DNA of 31,143 nucleotides from Ectocarpus siliculosus (Eukaryota; Sar; Phaeophyceae; Ectocarpales; Ectocarpaceae). The translations under genes and the position numbers were made by a program. The DNA is taken from NCBI GenBank assembly GCA_000310025.1, contig FN649733.1, positions 3,984,229-4,015,371 of the forward strand, written 5' to 3'. The first letter of the stretch is position 1, and each line of letters opens with the position of its first letter. The notes under the pieces were generated by a model. It saw only the letters and a program-made list of their open reading frames with translations. It ran no database searches and had not been told where the DNA came from. Below are positions 1-10,865 of the stretch, in pieces.

Positions 1-530
1 CCTATTCTATCAATCCAAACAAAATCCTTTCCCCCTTTTTAAAACCACTTCCTACTCCCCAAAAAAGAAACCGTCCTTTCCTTTTTATTCCATCCCCAAA
101 AAATCCCCCTAAACTCCCCTTTAATTTTCCCCACCCAATCAATAAAAATTCCCCTCTCTTTTTCTAACCACGAAAATTCCGCAATTCAAAAAACACGTTT
201 TTCCCATTAAAACCCCAAATCAAATTAAAACTTTTCTTTTTCTTCTTCACCCTCCAAATTTTTTCTTCAACTTTCTAAAAGCCCAATTCCCCCGTCCCAA
301 AATTTACCTTAAACTTTTTCCCCCCCACCAATTGTCCAATAAAGAAAACCCTAAAACCTTATCCTTTTTTTAAAAATCCCAAAAATTCCAAAACCCCCTT
401 AACCCTTGTTTAATTCCCTAAAATTTTTTTTTTCTCTCCCGCCAAAACCACAAAAAATTTTCCCCTAAAACCCCTTAAACCCCCCCTTTTCAGCCTTTTC
501 ATTTTCTCGGATTTTAAACCCTTTTCCCCC
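1..530 (-). mobile_element. Corrupted partial copy of the window's LINE
   Basis: This stretch aligns over its whole length with about 16971-17497, the 3' coding part of the LINE annotated below, in the same orientation. Positions 42-60 equal 17012-17030 exactly, and the rest matches as a G-depleted version. I count only 14 G in 530 bases, whereas the aligned LINE is not G-poor. Lost G becomes A, C or T, usually copying a neighbour, which suits poor base calls better than a defined mutation process. The copy stops at a run of 17 G. Real coding content cannot be judged here. Its presence is well supported; its letters are not reliable. Confidence 0.8.
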
Positions 531-547
531 GGGGGGGGGGGGGGGGG
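531..547. repeat. G17 homopolymer at LINE 5' boundary
   Basis: Seventeen consecutive G separate the LINE copy on the left from ordinary sequence on the right. Because the LINE lies on the minus strand, this run is at its 5' side, where a target-site duplication would be expected. The intact LINE at 16826-20165 has an 8-G run at the same relative place (20175-20182). The true length of such a run is uncertain in any sequencing read. Confidence 0.85.
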
Positions 548-764
548 CTGTTTTCGTCGTCGTGCGCTTCAAGCTCGCGCTGCCGGTGATGTAATGCCTC
601 CCTCAGCAATTGAGACTGCCAAATCCAACAAGCAAGACGTAGACTATTCACGATGTTCGCGCCAACAAAACACGACACTTGAACGTTCGTGCCGCCGTAC
701 TACAACACAGAGCTTGTTCGTACACGTATTAATAGTGCTTTGCAGCGTACAGACAGCAGTACCG

Positions 765-940
765 TCAAGTGCGCGAGACGCGCAGGCGTTCGATCGACTC
801 TTCAAGCAATATTTGACCCACAGCCAAGCGGCTGCCGATTCCGAAACTCATGCTTAGGGAAAACGTTTCGTCGAGCGCTGTCTTTCCTTGCACGTAAAAG
901 TCGGGTTTCCCCGCACCGTCTTGCTTGTGGAGCGAACGAC
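765..940 (-). other. Possible coding exon, unrecognised
   Basis: A minus-strand open frame follows an acceptor-like site (a T-run ending in AG at 942-941) and runs to a stop at 765. The peptide has ordinary composition, for example KPDFYVQGKTALDE and RLAVGQILLEESIERL, and looks more protein-like than its other frames. It could be a terminal exon of the gene just upstream at 1012-3208, but the phase does not match: the upstream donor leaves two bases and this frame also needs two before its first full codon. I do not recognise the product. Confidence 0.2.
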
Positions 941-1011
941 CTAAAAAAACCGATCGCACGCCTGTCTGTGCGTTCCCCCGCACTCAACGGTATTAACTCA
1001 GTCTGGCCTAC

Positions 1012-3208
1012 CTGCGTGTGGACAAGCCCAGGACAAGCGACATCACCCCCCCGATCGCGCCGTAGAAGTCCACCGTCTGCACCCCCTTGTTCAGGGCGAT
1101 TCTGTAGGTTCTGTGAGAGACGTCACACACGATGACAACGAGGAGGTGGGGGGGATCAGCCTGTACTGACCCTCCGTACAATAATGTATGAACGCCTGTT
1201 GAAGAGATGGGGACAGGCAACCCCTCGCTATTGCGAACGATCAAGCAGAGGTCAGGCCCTGTTCTCTCTAGACCTGCATGAAAATACGTTGGCACCCGCA
1301 AGACGAAAAGAAACCCAGCTGCAACAGCCCGGTGACCATCTGGCATACTTCTACAGTAGTACAAGCAAAAAAAAATACAAAAAATGTCAAGGCAGCAGCA
1401 GTTTCGCCCGCACCGGTCTTCCAATCCATCGAGGTCGACGGTCTGCATCTTGAAGCACATCATGGGTACGGTCATTATGACACCGGCCCCGCCCCCAAGG
1501 CCAGCGAAGCGTGGCCACTGCTTGAGCACCAGAGATGAGACGCTCCGACTGGATTGTGGAAGAAGGGAGTACCATCGTGTGTAACAGGAGGGGGCAAGAG
1601 GAGGGACGGCCGCTGTTGAGGATCTGGGGCAACATGGGCGTGTGTGTTGGGAACACGAAGATGGGTGGGAGTCGGATGCCGGTGAAATTCACACGCTCGT
1701 ATTTAATCCTTGAATGTGGAGTTAGGCCACTTGTTAAGCTGTCCTTTTTTGGGCTGTCTTTTTCTCAAAAAGGGACAACTGGCCAAAGAACCACTTGTTA
1801 CGTTGTCTTTTTTTGCATTTTTGGACCTTCGAAAAAGGGACAGAAGAAAAAGACAGCGCCATCCTGTCTCTTTTCGGGCAACTTTGTGACAGGATGGGAC
1901 TGTCTTTTTTGTTGCCCTTTTTCTGTCGCAACACATGACACTTGCCCACAAACTTGAATATCTCGACGGATGATCCCCGCAAACTCTAACGGTATTCGCA
2001 CGAGTCGTGTCATGTGACTGGTACGGAGTCAGTAGCCTCGGCGATAGACGTAATGTTGTCATTCGGCTGACCAGGTGGACAACCCGATGTGTGCGGCAAA
2101 CAAGCGGCAAACGAGCCGAAAGAGCCTGGACGCACCAGCGGTGGGTCTTTTTGGTGCACAGTCAACTTTTGCGAACCCAACTTCTGGGCGACCTATAGCG
2201 TCCTGGTTTGTATCAATCACCACACAAGACGAATCAGACGAACAGCTCATGGCGGATACCTTTGTCATCGCTGTTGCTTCGGTGTGTGACGAGGGAGTAT
2301 CGATGAACCAAAGTTGCAACACGGGAAAAAGAACAAAAAATATGCTTGGAGACGCGGCGGGTCATTTTTCCCGCTTGTCCACCACTCTCGCGCTCACAAC
2401 CTCTGACCGCCCGTCAGCCTCCTGGTCTGTATCAACCACCACACAAGACGGACCATACAGACAGGCACACAAACAAACCGACAGACGCATATATATGTAG
2501 AAAACAGGCAGACGGATAGACGGACAGAGTCTCACTCTGGGGAATTGAGCCACACGCCCAAGGAAGCAACGGAGCCGACAGTGCTCCAAAGCTACCGCCG
2601 CAGCCGTACACAATAGTTGGCAAAGGCGGAAACACACGCGGATGGGCGGCGAGGCACAAGGAAGGGTGAGTAGAAAGGGAGGGAGGGCGCAAGGCGGAAA
2701 GGCAAGGGGTGTCACGCAGACTACGCGTGATTTGGGTGTATATCGTTTTGAAGGAATGCGAGTTTCTTTGCCCATCTAGATCATTACGTGTCTATACGAA
2801 TTGCACACATACGACGCACAACAACAATGGCGTATGGAAGACTAGCAGAGGAAGGACAATCGGACTGGTCGGCGAAGCCCGACGAAAAAGAGCCAGTTAG
2901 GAAGGCAGCACATTATTATTGAATATGGGAATTGTTCATGATTGTGCACATTGAGTAGTGTAATAAGGCTGGGAAAAAATACAAGGAAGCACATTGATTG
3001 GTGAGCAACACGGATCGAACCCACGGAGAGACCTATGCAACTTCCACAACTGGACGATTACACTACTACTTCATGGTTGTCTCACCTGCACATTCTTGAG
3101 GAGAACATGAGAAGTAAGGGCGAGGCCGGGGTACTCCGGCATGTCCTTCGCGACGGACTCATCGTACTTGGAGAGGTCAGCGCGCTTGTTCAGATCTGCG
3201 AGGGGCAT
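1012..3208 (-). CDS. Small putative membrane protein, partial gene model
   Basis: Three minus-strand exons are supported. The first, 3208-3086, begins with ATG and encodes 41 residues (MPLADLNKRADLSKYDESVA..., ending HVLLKNVQ), then a CAG|GTGAGA donor in phase 0. Another, 1517-1414, starts after AAGCAG and encodes WPRFAGLGGGAGVIMTVPMM..., ending DGLEDR across the splice. The next, 1110-1012, follows TCTCACAG and encodes TYRIALNKGVQTVDFYGAIG..., ending at CGCAG|GTAGGC in phase 2. The last junction is phase-consistent, giving GLEDR-TYRIALNKGVQ. The Gly-rich hydrophobic stretches (FAGLGGGAGVIMTV and GAIGGVMSLVLGL), separated by a charged segment, suggest two membrane passes. An exon between 1517 and 3086 may be missing, and the 3' end is not found; it may lie in the corrupted LINE region or have been lost. 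I cannot name the family. It is divergent from the kinase gene at 4851. Confidence 0.45.
1727..1925. repeat. Nested direct and inverted repeats (fold-back region)
   Basis: A perfect 10-bp inverted pair, CCATCCTGTC (1859-1868) and GACAGGATGG (1888-1897), is nested inside a second pair, AAAAAGACAG (1847-1856) and CTGTCTTTTT (1900-1909). To the left, the phrase CCACTTGTTA followed by a TGTC/T-run unit occurs twice (about 1728 and 1791), and T-run/A-run GGGACA arms face each other around 1740-1779. The block lies in the presumed intron of the small membrane protein gene. It may be a degenerate fold-back element. Confidence 0.6.
2197..2231. repeat. Direct repeat, copy 1
   Basis: A 35-bp stretch containing CCTGGTTTGTATCAATCACC recurs at 2416-2450 with 32 of 35 positions identical. 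Similarity extends weakly leftward, so a somewhat longer segment was probably duplicated about 220 bp apart. Open frames on both strands cross both copies, but neither resembles a known protein. Confidence 0.7.
2416..2450. repeat. Direct repeat, copy 2
   Basis: Second copy of the 35-bp direct repeat at 2197-2231, with three substitutions. Just downstream, 2460-2530 is rich in CAGACA/GACGGA-like short units, a low-complexity stretch. Confidence 0.7.
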
Positions 3209-4850
3209 GCTTCTGTCTGCTGTTGACGTATTTGGTTGTGTCTGGCAAGTGCAGTGGTCAGCTGGCTCTGCTCATGCATGTATGAGGCAGAGCTCTCCTC
3301 AGCTCCTCAGTTTGGTCGTGCGGCAAATTCGGAATGCCGCGCAAAGTAATACGAAACCTTTTCTCGCGCGCGCCAAAAGACGAGAGGGGGAGTGTACAGC
3401 AGCTCGTACAGCGTAGGAGAGTGGAGAATCCTCAAAAGCGTTGAAGTGTGCTCTCACGTTCTCACAAACACATGTGCCAATGGTATAGTCATTTGTTGTT
3501 GTGCTGTCACACCTATCGAGAAGAGCAGAATCTGCGACACACATATTTGGCGAAATCGCTACTGCTAGGAGACTTAGCATGCCACACTGACTCGGGTTGA
3601 TTCAGTTCATCCGGCTGCTCCTGCTGAGCCCAACTAAGTTTCTCGGAAGAACGCGAAGAAGAGAAAAAATAACTGCATGATGAGTTAATATGACACCTCA
3701 CGCAGCGTTCGATGGCTCATCATACATCATCCACGCTGCTGCTGCTGCTGCTGCTGTACCATACGGCATGTGGGTCTGTAGAGGGGATTGACACGAGTAC
3801 TATGACACCCGACGACCGGAGAACACGAATTGGAACACACTCTGCTTGTTGCACAACATACTACATGAAGCATTTATGATTATTTTCTGTGAGAATAAAA
3901 TCACCGACCAACTGGCAACAGCAGCCGCAGCCGCAACAGCAACTGCATCATCAGCGGCAGCACCAGAAAAGAAAGAAAGTTATCACCGCAGCATCTTATT
4001 TATGCACTATTGTATGGACGTCAACACAACATGTATGTATGTGTGGGGAAGCGCTGTCCGTCTCTCTCGCTCCAACCTATGTAGTAGAGACCGGCGCTAG
4101 CGCTCGGTGCCCGTTGGGATCGGTCTGCTGCACCGCCCTTTGGAAGGGGCGGCGACTTTTGGACAGGTGGGGACTTGCCATCTCCGCTCTCACCCATTTG
4201 CACCGTTGGCTCGGTGGGTTTGGCATCAAGGCCGGTGACACATGCTGCCCCACTGCTGCCATGCGCGCGCTACAGCGCTGCACAGCTGTGCATACTGTAA
4301 GTAGCTCTGTGTGCTGATGTTCGTATGCCATGCCTATGGGATCCCCCCACAAGGTTGCTACTCTGCTTACAACAAGAGAGGCAAGGCGGGGCGGGGAACA
4401 CACAGGTTCATTGTAACCACGGTTGAGCGGATAAACACTTGTCTCGAGCTTGTAATCCATTCCCTGCTCCGGCGGAACCAGAACGATTCCGATATCCGTG
4501 ATTGGCCGGCGCTATCGGGGCAATACCCCGACGCGCCGATATACGATACTGTATACCCCCACCGTTGAGAGCTGTGACACGTTACTTTTTTTTTTGAGGT
4601 TCCGTACACCGATTCAGGGCTGCATACAATACACGAAAAAAATGCGGGACCGCGTGTGCAGGGCACACCTCCCACACGACCACAACCAATCGAGGGACAC
4701 AGCAAGAGCGAGCGTCTGCGCCCCCTTCCCAACCCCCCCCTCCCGGCCTCCCCCGAGCACGAGTGCCGTGTACGTCAGTGCAACGAGCGCGTTGTAGCAC
4801 ACCTCTTCTGCTGCGCGACGGTTGCATTTTGGGAAAGTGGCAGCATCAGC
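3209..4850. other. Intergenic region between divergent genes
   Basis: This 1.6-kb stretch separates the minus-strand start at 3208 from the plus-strand kinase start at 4851, so it should hold both promoters. It contains a (GCT)7 tract at 3735-3756, a CAG/GCA-rich stretch around 3915-3965, a T-run at about 4585 and a C/T-rich stretch (4720-4755) shortly before the kinase ATG. No supported gene was found. I could not identify a convincing TATA box or other core promoter motif. Confidence 0.6.
3735..3756. repeat. (GCT)7 trinucleotide microsatellite
   Basis: Seven perfect GCT units plus one base. It lies in the intergenic region and is not in a supported coding frame. Confidence 0.9.
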
Positions 4851-7800
4851 ATGACTCGGTCAAGGTTTTTCTCTTCAACCGAGGAGAGCAGAAAGAGCGT
4901 GTTCGACGCTGCCCCTCCTGCTGCTGCTGCTGCTGCGGTTATCTCAGCGACCAGCAGGAGCAACAAGGGTACCAAGGTGGCCAGCAGCGGCAGCGGCAGC
5001 AACAGCGGCCCTGCGTCGCGGTGGCGGCGTCGCCTGCGTCGAAGCCACGCGCACGATTTCAACGAGACAGCAGCAGCAGCATCAGCATCAGCAGGAGGAG
5101 CAGCAGTTGTCCCCGAGAAGCCGGTGATCGCAGCAGCCCTCAGCCGAGACTCCCTCCTGGGGTCGGGTTGCCTCACAGAAGCCCCAAGCTCTCGCGGTAC
5201 GTCAGCGGAGACTCTGTCCACATGCAGTCCGGGCCTCGAGTCTATTGCAGATGGCGGTCTGGACGTGGACAGCTTCGATCTCGATGGCTCGGAGAGTTGC
5301 TGGCTCGAGGCGGAGCTTCCGCCCCTCCAGCTGCCAGCTGCTGCAGCTGGCGCAAATTCGCACCAGCAACGAAAAGAGCAGCAGCAGCAGCAGCAGCGGT
5401 ACGTCGGCCCGCTCGAGCTCCACGTGAAGGACTTCGAGTGCGGCGAGTGTGTTGGAAAGGGGTCCTACAGCAAGGTGTTTCTGGGCTCCCACGCGCCGAC
5501 TGGGACGGAATGGGCGCTCAAGGTCGTCTCCAAGCGGAAGACATTCGAGACAAGAGAGAATCTTATGCACTTGCGCGAGGAGCGGCACATCTCCACCAAG
5601 CTTCAAGGCAGTGATTTCCTCGTGCGAACGGCAGGGACGTTCCAAAACCCCAGGAGGTGTGTGTGTGTACGTACGCGTCCCTTAGTGCCGCGTAGTGCCA
5701 TTGCAACGGCTATGTAGCAGTGCACAGGCAGGTGGTCCTGTTGCGCAGAGATGGTGGTTCTACGTACGCGTTTAGATCGTTTCCGACAAGGCTGCTGTTG
5801 TTTGCCTCTCGTGGGATCTAATTTACTTTTGGGAAACATAACAGATGATTATCCGCCTCTTTTTGTCACCTTTATTTCTGGTCGGTACAGCAGTGTTTTC
5901 AGGGTGGTGCCCAAGCACCTGTAGCAATACCCCGGCATGGGCGTGTGATGATGCAGAGCAGAGCACGATGGGGCAACCCCGCTCTTACCAACAGCGCCTC
6001 TTGCTTGGCGAGCAGTTCGTCCGCTCCCTGTTATGTACGTAGACAACAAATGTTCAGCGCTGGCTTCGAATATGAATACTTTTGATCACGCCTTCTTTTG
6101 CGCTTGCCCAAATTTGCAACTTTGTGGACCCTGAATCTCGATGTACAGACTACAGACCCAATGATACCGGTAGTACTGCTCTACCACGGATGTTTGTGGT
6201 CGAAGAATTTTTTGCCGACGGTGCTCATGCAGGCAAAGCCTCGTAGTGTACCTACCACCTGACCGCACACCCGCCCTTCTGTCTCATAAAGCGGCGTCGC
6301 GAAACTTTTCAGTCCTTCGCACAACCAACGAGGTGCAGCAGCAGGATGACGAGGATTGTTTTTTGGTCTCGAGCTTGAAGTTTGGTCTGCTGACGGCAAC
6401 AACCACAACACCACAAAACCGCTTTTCGTCTCTACTACCCGCTCTACCCTCTGCCTACACATTTTGTTCTTACACATTTTTAATGTGAAGACAACAACAA
6501 CACATTCATGTTCCAGCTGTCTCTTTCAATCAACATCCAGAACAGCAGAACAGTCTTTTTTTAGAAATTCACATACACGAGAGAAAGACTGCCCGTTCCA
6601 GATACCACATCAGTCTTGGGATGAGCATGATATCGTTCAACAGAGAAGAATGTCTTTGGTGTGTTGCTGTTGACCATTTGACGAGCGTAGTTGCTCGTGT
6701 GTCATGAGCTGTACGTACCTACGTACCTACCTCTTCGTGCGTGTGCTTGCTTCCAACCTTCGTTGATACATCCAAGATTGGCGATGGTTTGCAAAGATGG
6801 TTGCATTTTCGCGCATAAAAAGACGATCTTTCTCCCAAGAGTTCAAGCGCGTCATGCAGGTTGTTGGTTTCTTCGGCAACAACGTGTCTTCAACAGCAAA
6901 AGTTGTTGGAATTTGGAAGCAACTCATACCCATACATGAAAGCTCGTGTATGAATGTGCAGGTATAGCAACGGGCCTGTGTTTTTGTTGGGGGGGGGTTG
7001 CGGCAGCACCGTCGCGATACGGTTTTGGAAGTTCGGGGTTTGCCTGGATGTACCAGACAGCGGTGTTGGCGTTGTAGCAACTTGTCGAAGCGACCCTCTC
7101 CCGGGGGGGCAGCATGTTGATGATGCATGGCTCGTATCTTGGCAAAGGTGAAGAGAGAGATGACTCATTGTTCTGTTGCCACGGACAAAGAATATCAATT
7201 TCGAAATACAGAGTCGTTGACGCTCGCATCAGCGCTCGTTCTGCTCACCCATTCTTGTACAGATGGTATCATTTTGTGGATGTCGCTGGCACCGACCTTC
7301 TCGTTTGTATGTGTGTGAATCCACAAATAGACAAGATATGCGCCTTGCATGCGTTCCTGCCTAGTTCGGTTCAAAGTCAAGTGTACAAGACGTACGTATG
7401 CATACAAGGCGTCGTTTTCGTTTCCCCGACATGCGCGCTCAAGCACTCGTGTGTATCATCTTGTACCTAAGCTGTGTCGCCCGAAAAGGTAAGCCTCTTG
7501 TGTTCAGTCGTCTCCTCCCCTGCCTGCTACCCTTCCTATCCCCAAACAGAGACACAGCAACTGCTGTATTCCCAACCAAAACGTGCTAGAAATACGATAC
7601 CAGACCATCTGTTGCGCTTCTCAGCAGTCTTCTGCCATCCCTTTCTCTCTTTCTCTCTTGTAGTATAGCGTTCCTGCACACTGACCGCTACTATTATACT
7701 GTATCGTTCTCGTCTCTTCCTCCCCTGGTGTTCTCAGTGTGGTGTTTGCGATGGAGTATCTGCCAGGAGGCGACCTGTATCAGCGATTGTCGGACAAGGG

Positions 7801-9298
7801 CACGCTGTCGCTCAGGGAGACCGTGGCATGGACGGCGCAAGCGGTGCTAGCCATCGAAGACCTGCACGCGAAAAACATCGTACACCGAGACGTTAAGCCA
7901 GGTTGGTCGACAAAGAGAAGCTAACCTGTGCAAGAATTGGGGCACCGCGCAAACATGCATACTTCCTTATTGGCGGAAGGGGGGAGGGTTGACTGTCGTA
8001 CACTATTATTGCGGAGGTTGATGCCCAAAATACAACAAGTTTTTAACAGAGACACAGCAGCAGCAATGTGGCCATGGAATATGTTGCACTAGCCCTATAT
8101 TTACCCTATCCCCCCCTTACCCCCCCCCTCCCCCCACTCTTAACAGAGAACTTCCTCATGGGCAAGTCCGGCACGCTTAAGCTCACCGACTTCGGCTTCG
8201 CGCGCGAGCTCGCACCAGACGAGCGGCTGTACTCGCAGTTCGGGACCCCGGAATACGTTGCGGCAGAGGTGCGTGGGTTGTTCCATGAAAAACTAAACTG
8301 GCTTCGTGTCTGCTGTTGATTCGGGACATTCGCTCGATCAAGATCAACATCGGGCATAGTAACAGCTTGCTTGCAGTAGTGATAGTGGATGAAACAAAGT
8401 GCGTCCTTGGAGGTGGAAGGGTGTGCTGTAGAGAACGCTGAGAAACGTTCCATTGAGTTGGTTCTCTTTTGCGCAGTCCTAAAAGAGGTGCTCTCCCTTT
8501 CGCCGTCCATCATCAAAAACCAACCTGCGTACGGTCTGGCAGGTGCTGAGCGGCGGCGGCCACGGCATGCCCGTCGACCTGTGGGCCCTGGGCGTGCTCA
8601 TCTACGAGCTACTGGTTGGGCAGACGCCGTTCAAGTCGCCGAGCGTCGAGGAGATGTACGAGCGCATTGCGGCCGGCGACTACGCCTTCCCGAAGCCCCC
8701 CGCGAGTCCGGCCTGCGCTGCCGCAGAAGGTTCCTCCTCCAACTCCTCCTTGAAGTTGTGTTTGTCATCGAAGGCGGCGGGCAAGTCTGGTTCGTCGTCG
8801 TCGAACGTCCACAAGGGTGGGGTGCAGAAGCAGTCGTTTTCGTTGAAGAAGTCGGACTCTTGTCTGTCGGCGACGGCGAGCAAGAAGGGCGGCCTGGCGA
8901 CGGCGGTAGGCCCCAACGGGGCCGATCACACGCGACAACAAGCGGAACCGGCGAAGAGTAAACAGGCGCAACGGCAGGAGCAGGGCACGGCCGACAGCAA
9001 TAACACCTCTGGTGGTGGGGCGCAGGACCCCGCCGCCCAGTCCCTCGTCAAGGCTCTCCTCTGCCTCGACCCAAGCCGCCGGCCCAGCCTCCCCGAGGTT
9101 AAGCGCCACCCGTTCTTCGCCGGGGTCGACTTCGACGGCCTCCGGGCGGCGGTGCGGGCCCAGGCGGATCGGGAAGAGGAAGAGGCCGTCGTTGCAGCGG
9201 CCATCGAGGGCGGCGACGTCTGGGTCCGCGGCCAGCCGGTCGTCTGCCAGTCCGACGAGATGAACGATAACTACGGCGGTGTCTTCGTCGGGTTTTGA
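4851..9298 (+). CDS. AGC-type serine/threonine protein kinase
   Basis: Exons are 4851-5656, 7738-7901, 8147-8268 and 8543-9298. All junctions are GT..AG with matching phase and together give 615 codons plus TGA. The start is the first in-frame ATG of the open frame. Residues 1-190 are low complexity (Ala, Ser, Gly, a polyQ tract near the end). The kinase domain starts near 194 (DFECGECVGKGSYSKVF). It has a glycine loop at 202-207, catalytic Lys224 (ALK), helix-C Glu243, HRDVKPEN with Asp320 and Asn325, and DFG Asp338. The activation segment is SQFGTPEYVAAE, where Ser353 occupies the activation-loop phosphosite position of PKA; subdomain VIII reads AAE instead of APE. After DLWALGVLIYELLVGQTPF, a Ser/Lys/Gln-rich insert (about 419-527) interrupts the C-lobe before DPSRRPSLPEVKRHPFF (Arg544). 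The protein ends in FVGF, like the terminal FxxF of PKA. It should phosphorylate Ser/Thr in the cytosol or nucleus; substrate unknown. The AGC assignment rests on GTPEY, HPFF and the tail. Confidence 0.9.
5657..7737 (+). other. Kinase intron 1
   Basis: This 2.08-kb intron starts at a GTGTGTGTGTGT donor and ends at TTCTCAG. It splits an AG|T serine codon, so that NPRS joins VVFAMEYLPGGDL, exactly at the kinase hinge region. It contains alternating GTAC/CTAC steps around 6710-6730 and a G7 run near 6990, but I see no gene inside it. Confidence 0.8.
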
Positions 9299-10132
9299 AG
9301 AGTGTGTGTTTCCTGCCCCGTGAAAGGCTGCGGGCGAGGTGGAGGGGGGAGCACTCTTCGGTTGGGGTCGTGCGGGTGTGCGTCGTCCAAGTAGATGCGG
9401 ACAGGACAGCAAAGACTTGCTGTTATTTTGTTTTATTTTACCTGCTTGTTTTGTTTCGGGTATGGGTTGTTTTCTTGTAGGCGAGGTGGGAGGAAGTTGA
9501 CGTGTATTTCGACCCTTGTCTTTTGTCACCTTAACTTTGTTCGTTTTGTCGTCCTGGGTGTGCTTGCGATGTAAGTGTTCCGAATACCTTGTTGAGTTTT
9601 TGGGCGGTAGAAGTAGTATTTATTTAGCCTCGGCTGCTTTTGGAGGTGGAAGATGTTTTGGAGGGGCAGGAACGATTTCGTTGTTGCCTTGTCCCCCTAG
9701 GAGATATTAGTTGTTGTGGAGAGGCAGAGGGCAATAGCTAGCAATAGCGAAGGAAGGCCACGATCAGATCATCAGCCTTCAATTTTCAGCCCTTGGCGTG
9801 CTGATAGGTTGTTTGCTGTCTGCTGATGAAGAGTCAGGGACTATGGTGGGGAGCTGTCGCTACGCCATTGATGTCATTCCCCGGGGAATGGACCTGCCCT
9901 ATCTAGTGCAAGGACTGTGTCTCCTTTTCTTATCTGTCGAGTCTCGTGTTGCGTTGTTTGACCTCCCCTCTCCGTTTATCGTGTACCCCGTGTCTGCTCC
10001 TTGTCGTCTATTTAATTCTCCCCTGTTTTCCTTCTCTGTGATATGTCTCCTGAATTGTCTCGATTTTATTTTTTCCCTACGACTTGTTGCTCGTGTCTAA
10101 TCCTCGTAGAAGTTTCGCCTATAACGTTTTTC

Positions 10133-10190
10133 CGGGGTCTGGGGGTAGTAGGGGGGTCCGAGGTCTGGGTATGGTAGGGGGGGGGTCTCT
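10133..10190 (+). other. G-quadruplex-prone tract
   Basis: Within 58 bases the plus strand has repeated runs of three or more G (GGGG, GGGGG, GGGGGG, GGG and GGGGGGGGG) separated by short loops. That satisfies the usual four-run G-quadruplex pattern. It lies about 0.85 kb after the kinase stop, so it could be in its 3' UTR or terminator region. Confidence 0.6.
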
Positions 10191-10799
10191 GCTCTGCTCT
10201 TGCCTTTTTGCCTTCCCGTCTCAACGTTTCTTCCTTCGGCAGCTATCTCTGTTATGGGTGCATCTGTACATCTGGCGATAGAGGAAGGGCAACAGGAACA
10301 AGAAGTCATTTTGTGCTGGTTGCAACGCGTTGGTCGGGAGTGGGGGGGGGGGGCAGAGTGTTCCAAGACAACGGCGAAGATGGCAAAGAGAATTAATTGG
10401 CTGGTTTTTTTTTTTCGTTCAAAGATGTTCATATTAATCGGGGGATCGGTATCTTGGTTGCAGTCTGGCTTTGCCGCGAGCCGTGTACGTGCGCTCTTGG
10501 GTCTTTGTTGTGAAAACGTACGCTTCGTGTATCCCGGTGTGACACTTTCGATCGTGGAGCAATAGGCTGCAGCACAGGGTGTGGCCCACACGGAGGCTGG
10601 GCTAGAAAAATGTGATTGATGGGAAGGATTGATGGGAGGGTTCTCTGTTCTATTCTACCGCCATTTTTATTGTTCTGTTTTTCTTTCCACATCCGTGGGC
10701 AGAGGAAAAGTATCGCCATTTTGTTCTACCCGCGCACGCCGCACGCACGCGTGCATGCCGTTGTGCATTACTTGTGCACCCAATCTGATATCGACTTTT

Positions 10800-10865
10800 C
10801 GGGCGGTTTTGGGAGGGTTTTTGGGCGGGGGATGGGGGGGGGGGGGAGTCGAGGGGATTGGGAGT
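10800..10865 (+). other. G-quadruplex-prone tract
   Basis: A very dense G-run cluster: at least six runs of three or more G within about 65 bases, including one run of 12, with loops of one to seven bases. Same strand as the kinase and the other G-rich tracts downstream of it. Confidence 0.65.

Noticed and set aside
1140-1300. Extra exon (GLERTGPDLCLIVRNSEG) in the small membrane protein gene
   Set aside because: The frame is open and has splice-like ends, but the flanking exons 1414-1517 and 1012-1110 join directly in phase and read more naturally without it.
2075-2500. 141-codon plus-strand frame spanning both 35-bp direct repeats
   Set aside because: The duplication keeps both strands open by chance. 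Composition and flanks give no support for a gene.
3010-3096. tRNA (His-like) on the minus strand, with a B-box-like GGGTTCGATCC
   Set aside because: The supposed 5' end is the GGTGAGAC splice donor of the small membrane protein gene. The stems pair poorly and no A box fits, so only an isolated B-box-like string remains.
4656-4850. Longer N-terminus for the kinase from 4656
   Set aside because: The frame there opens with GTG, not ATG; the first in-frame ATG is 4851.
10097-10591. 164-codon minus-strand frame
   Set aside because: It consists of the complement of G-runs and T-rich sequence (Pro/Lys-rich), with no motif or exon borders.
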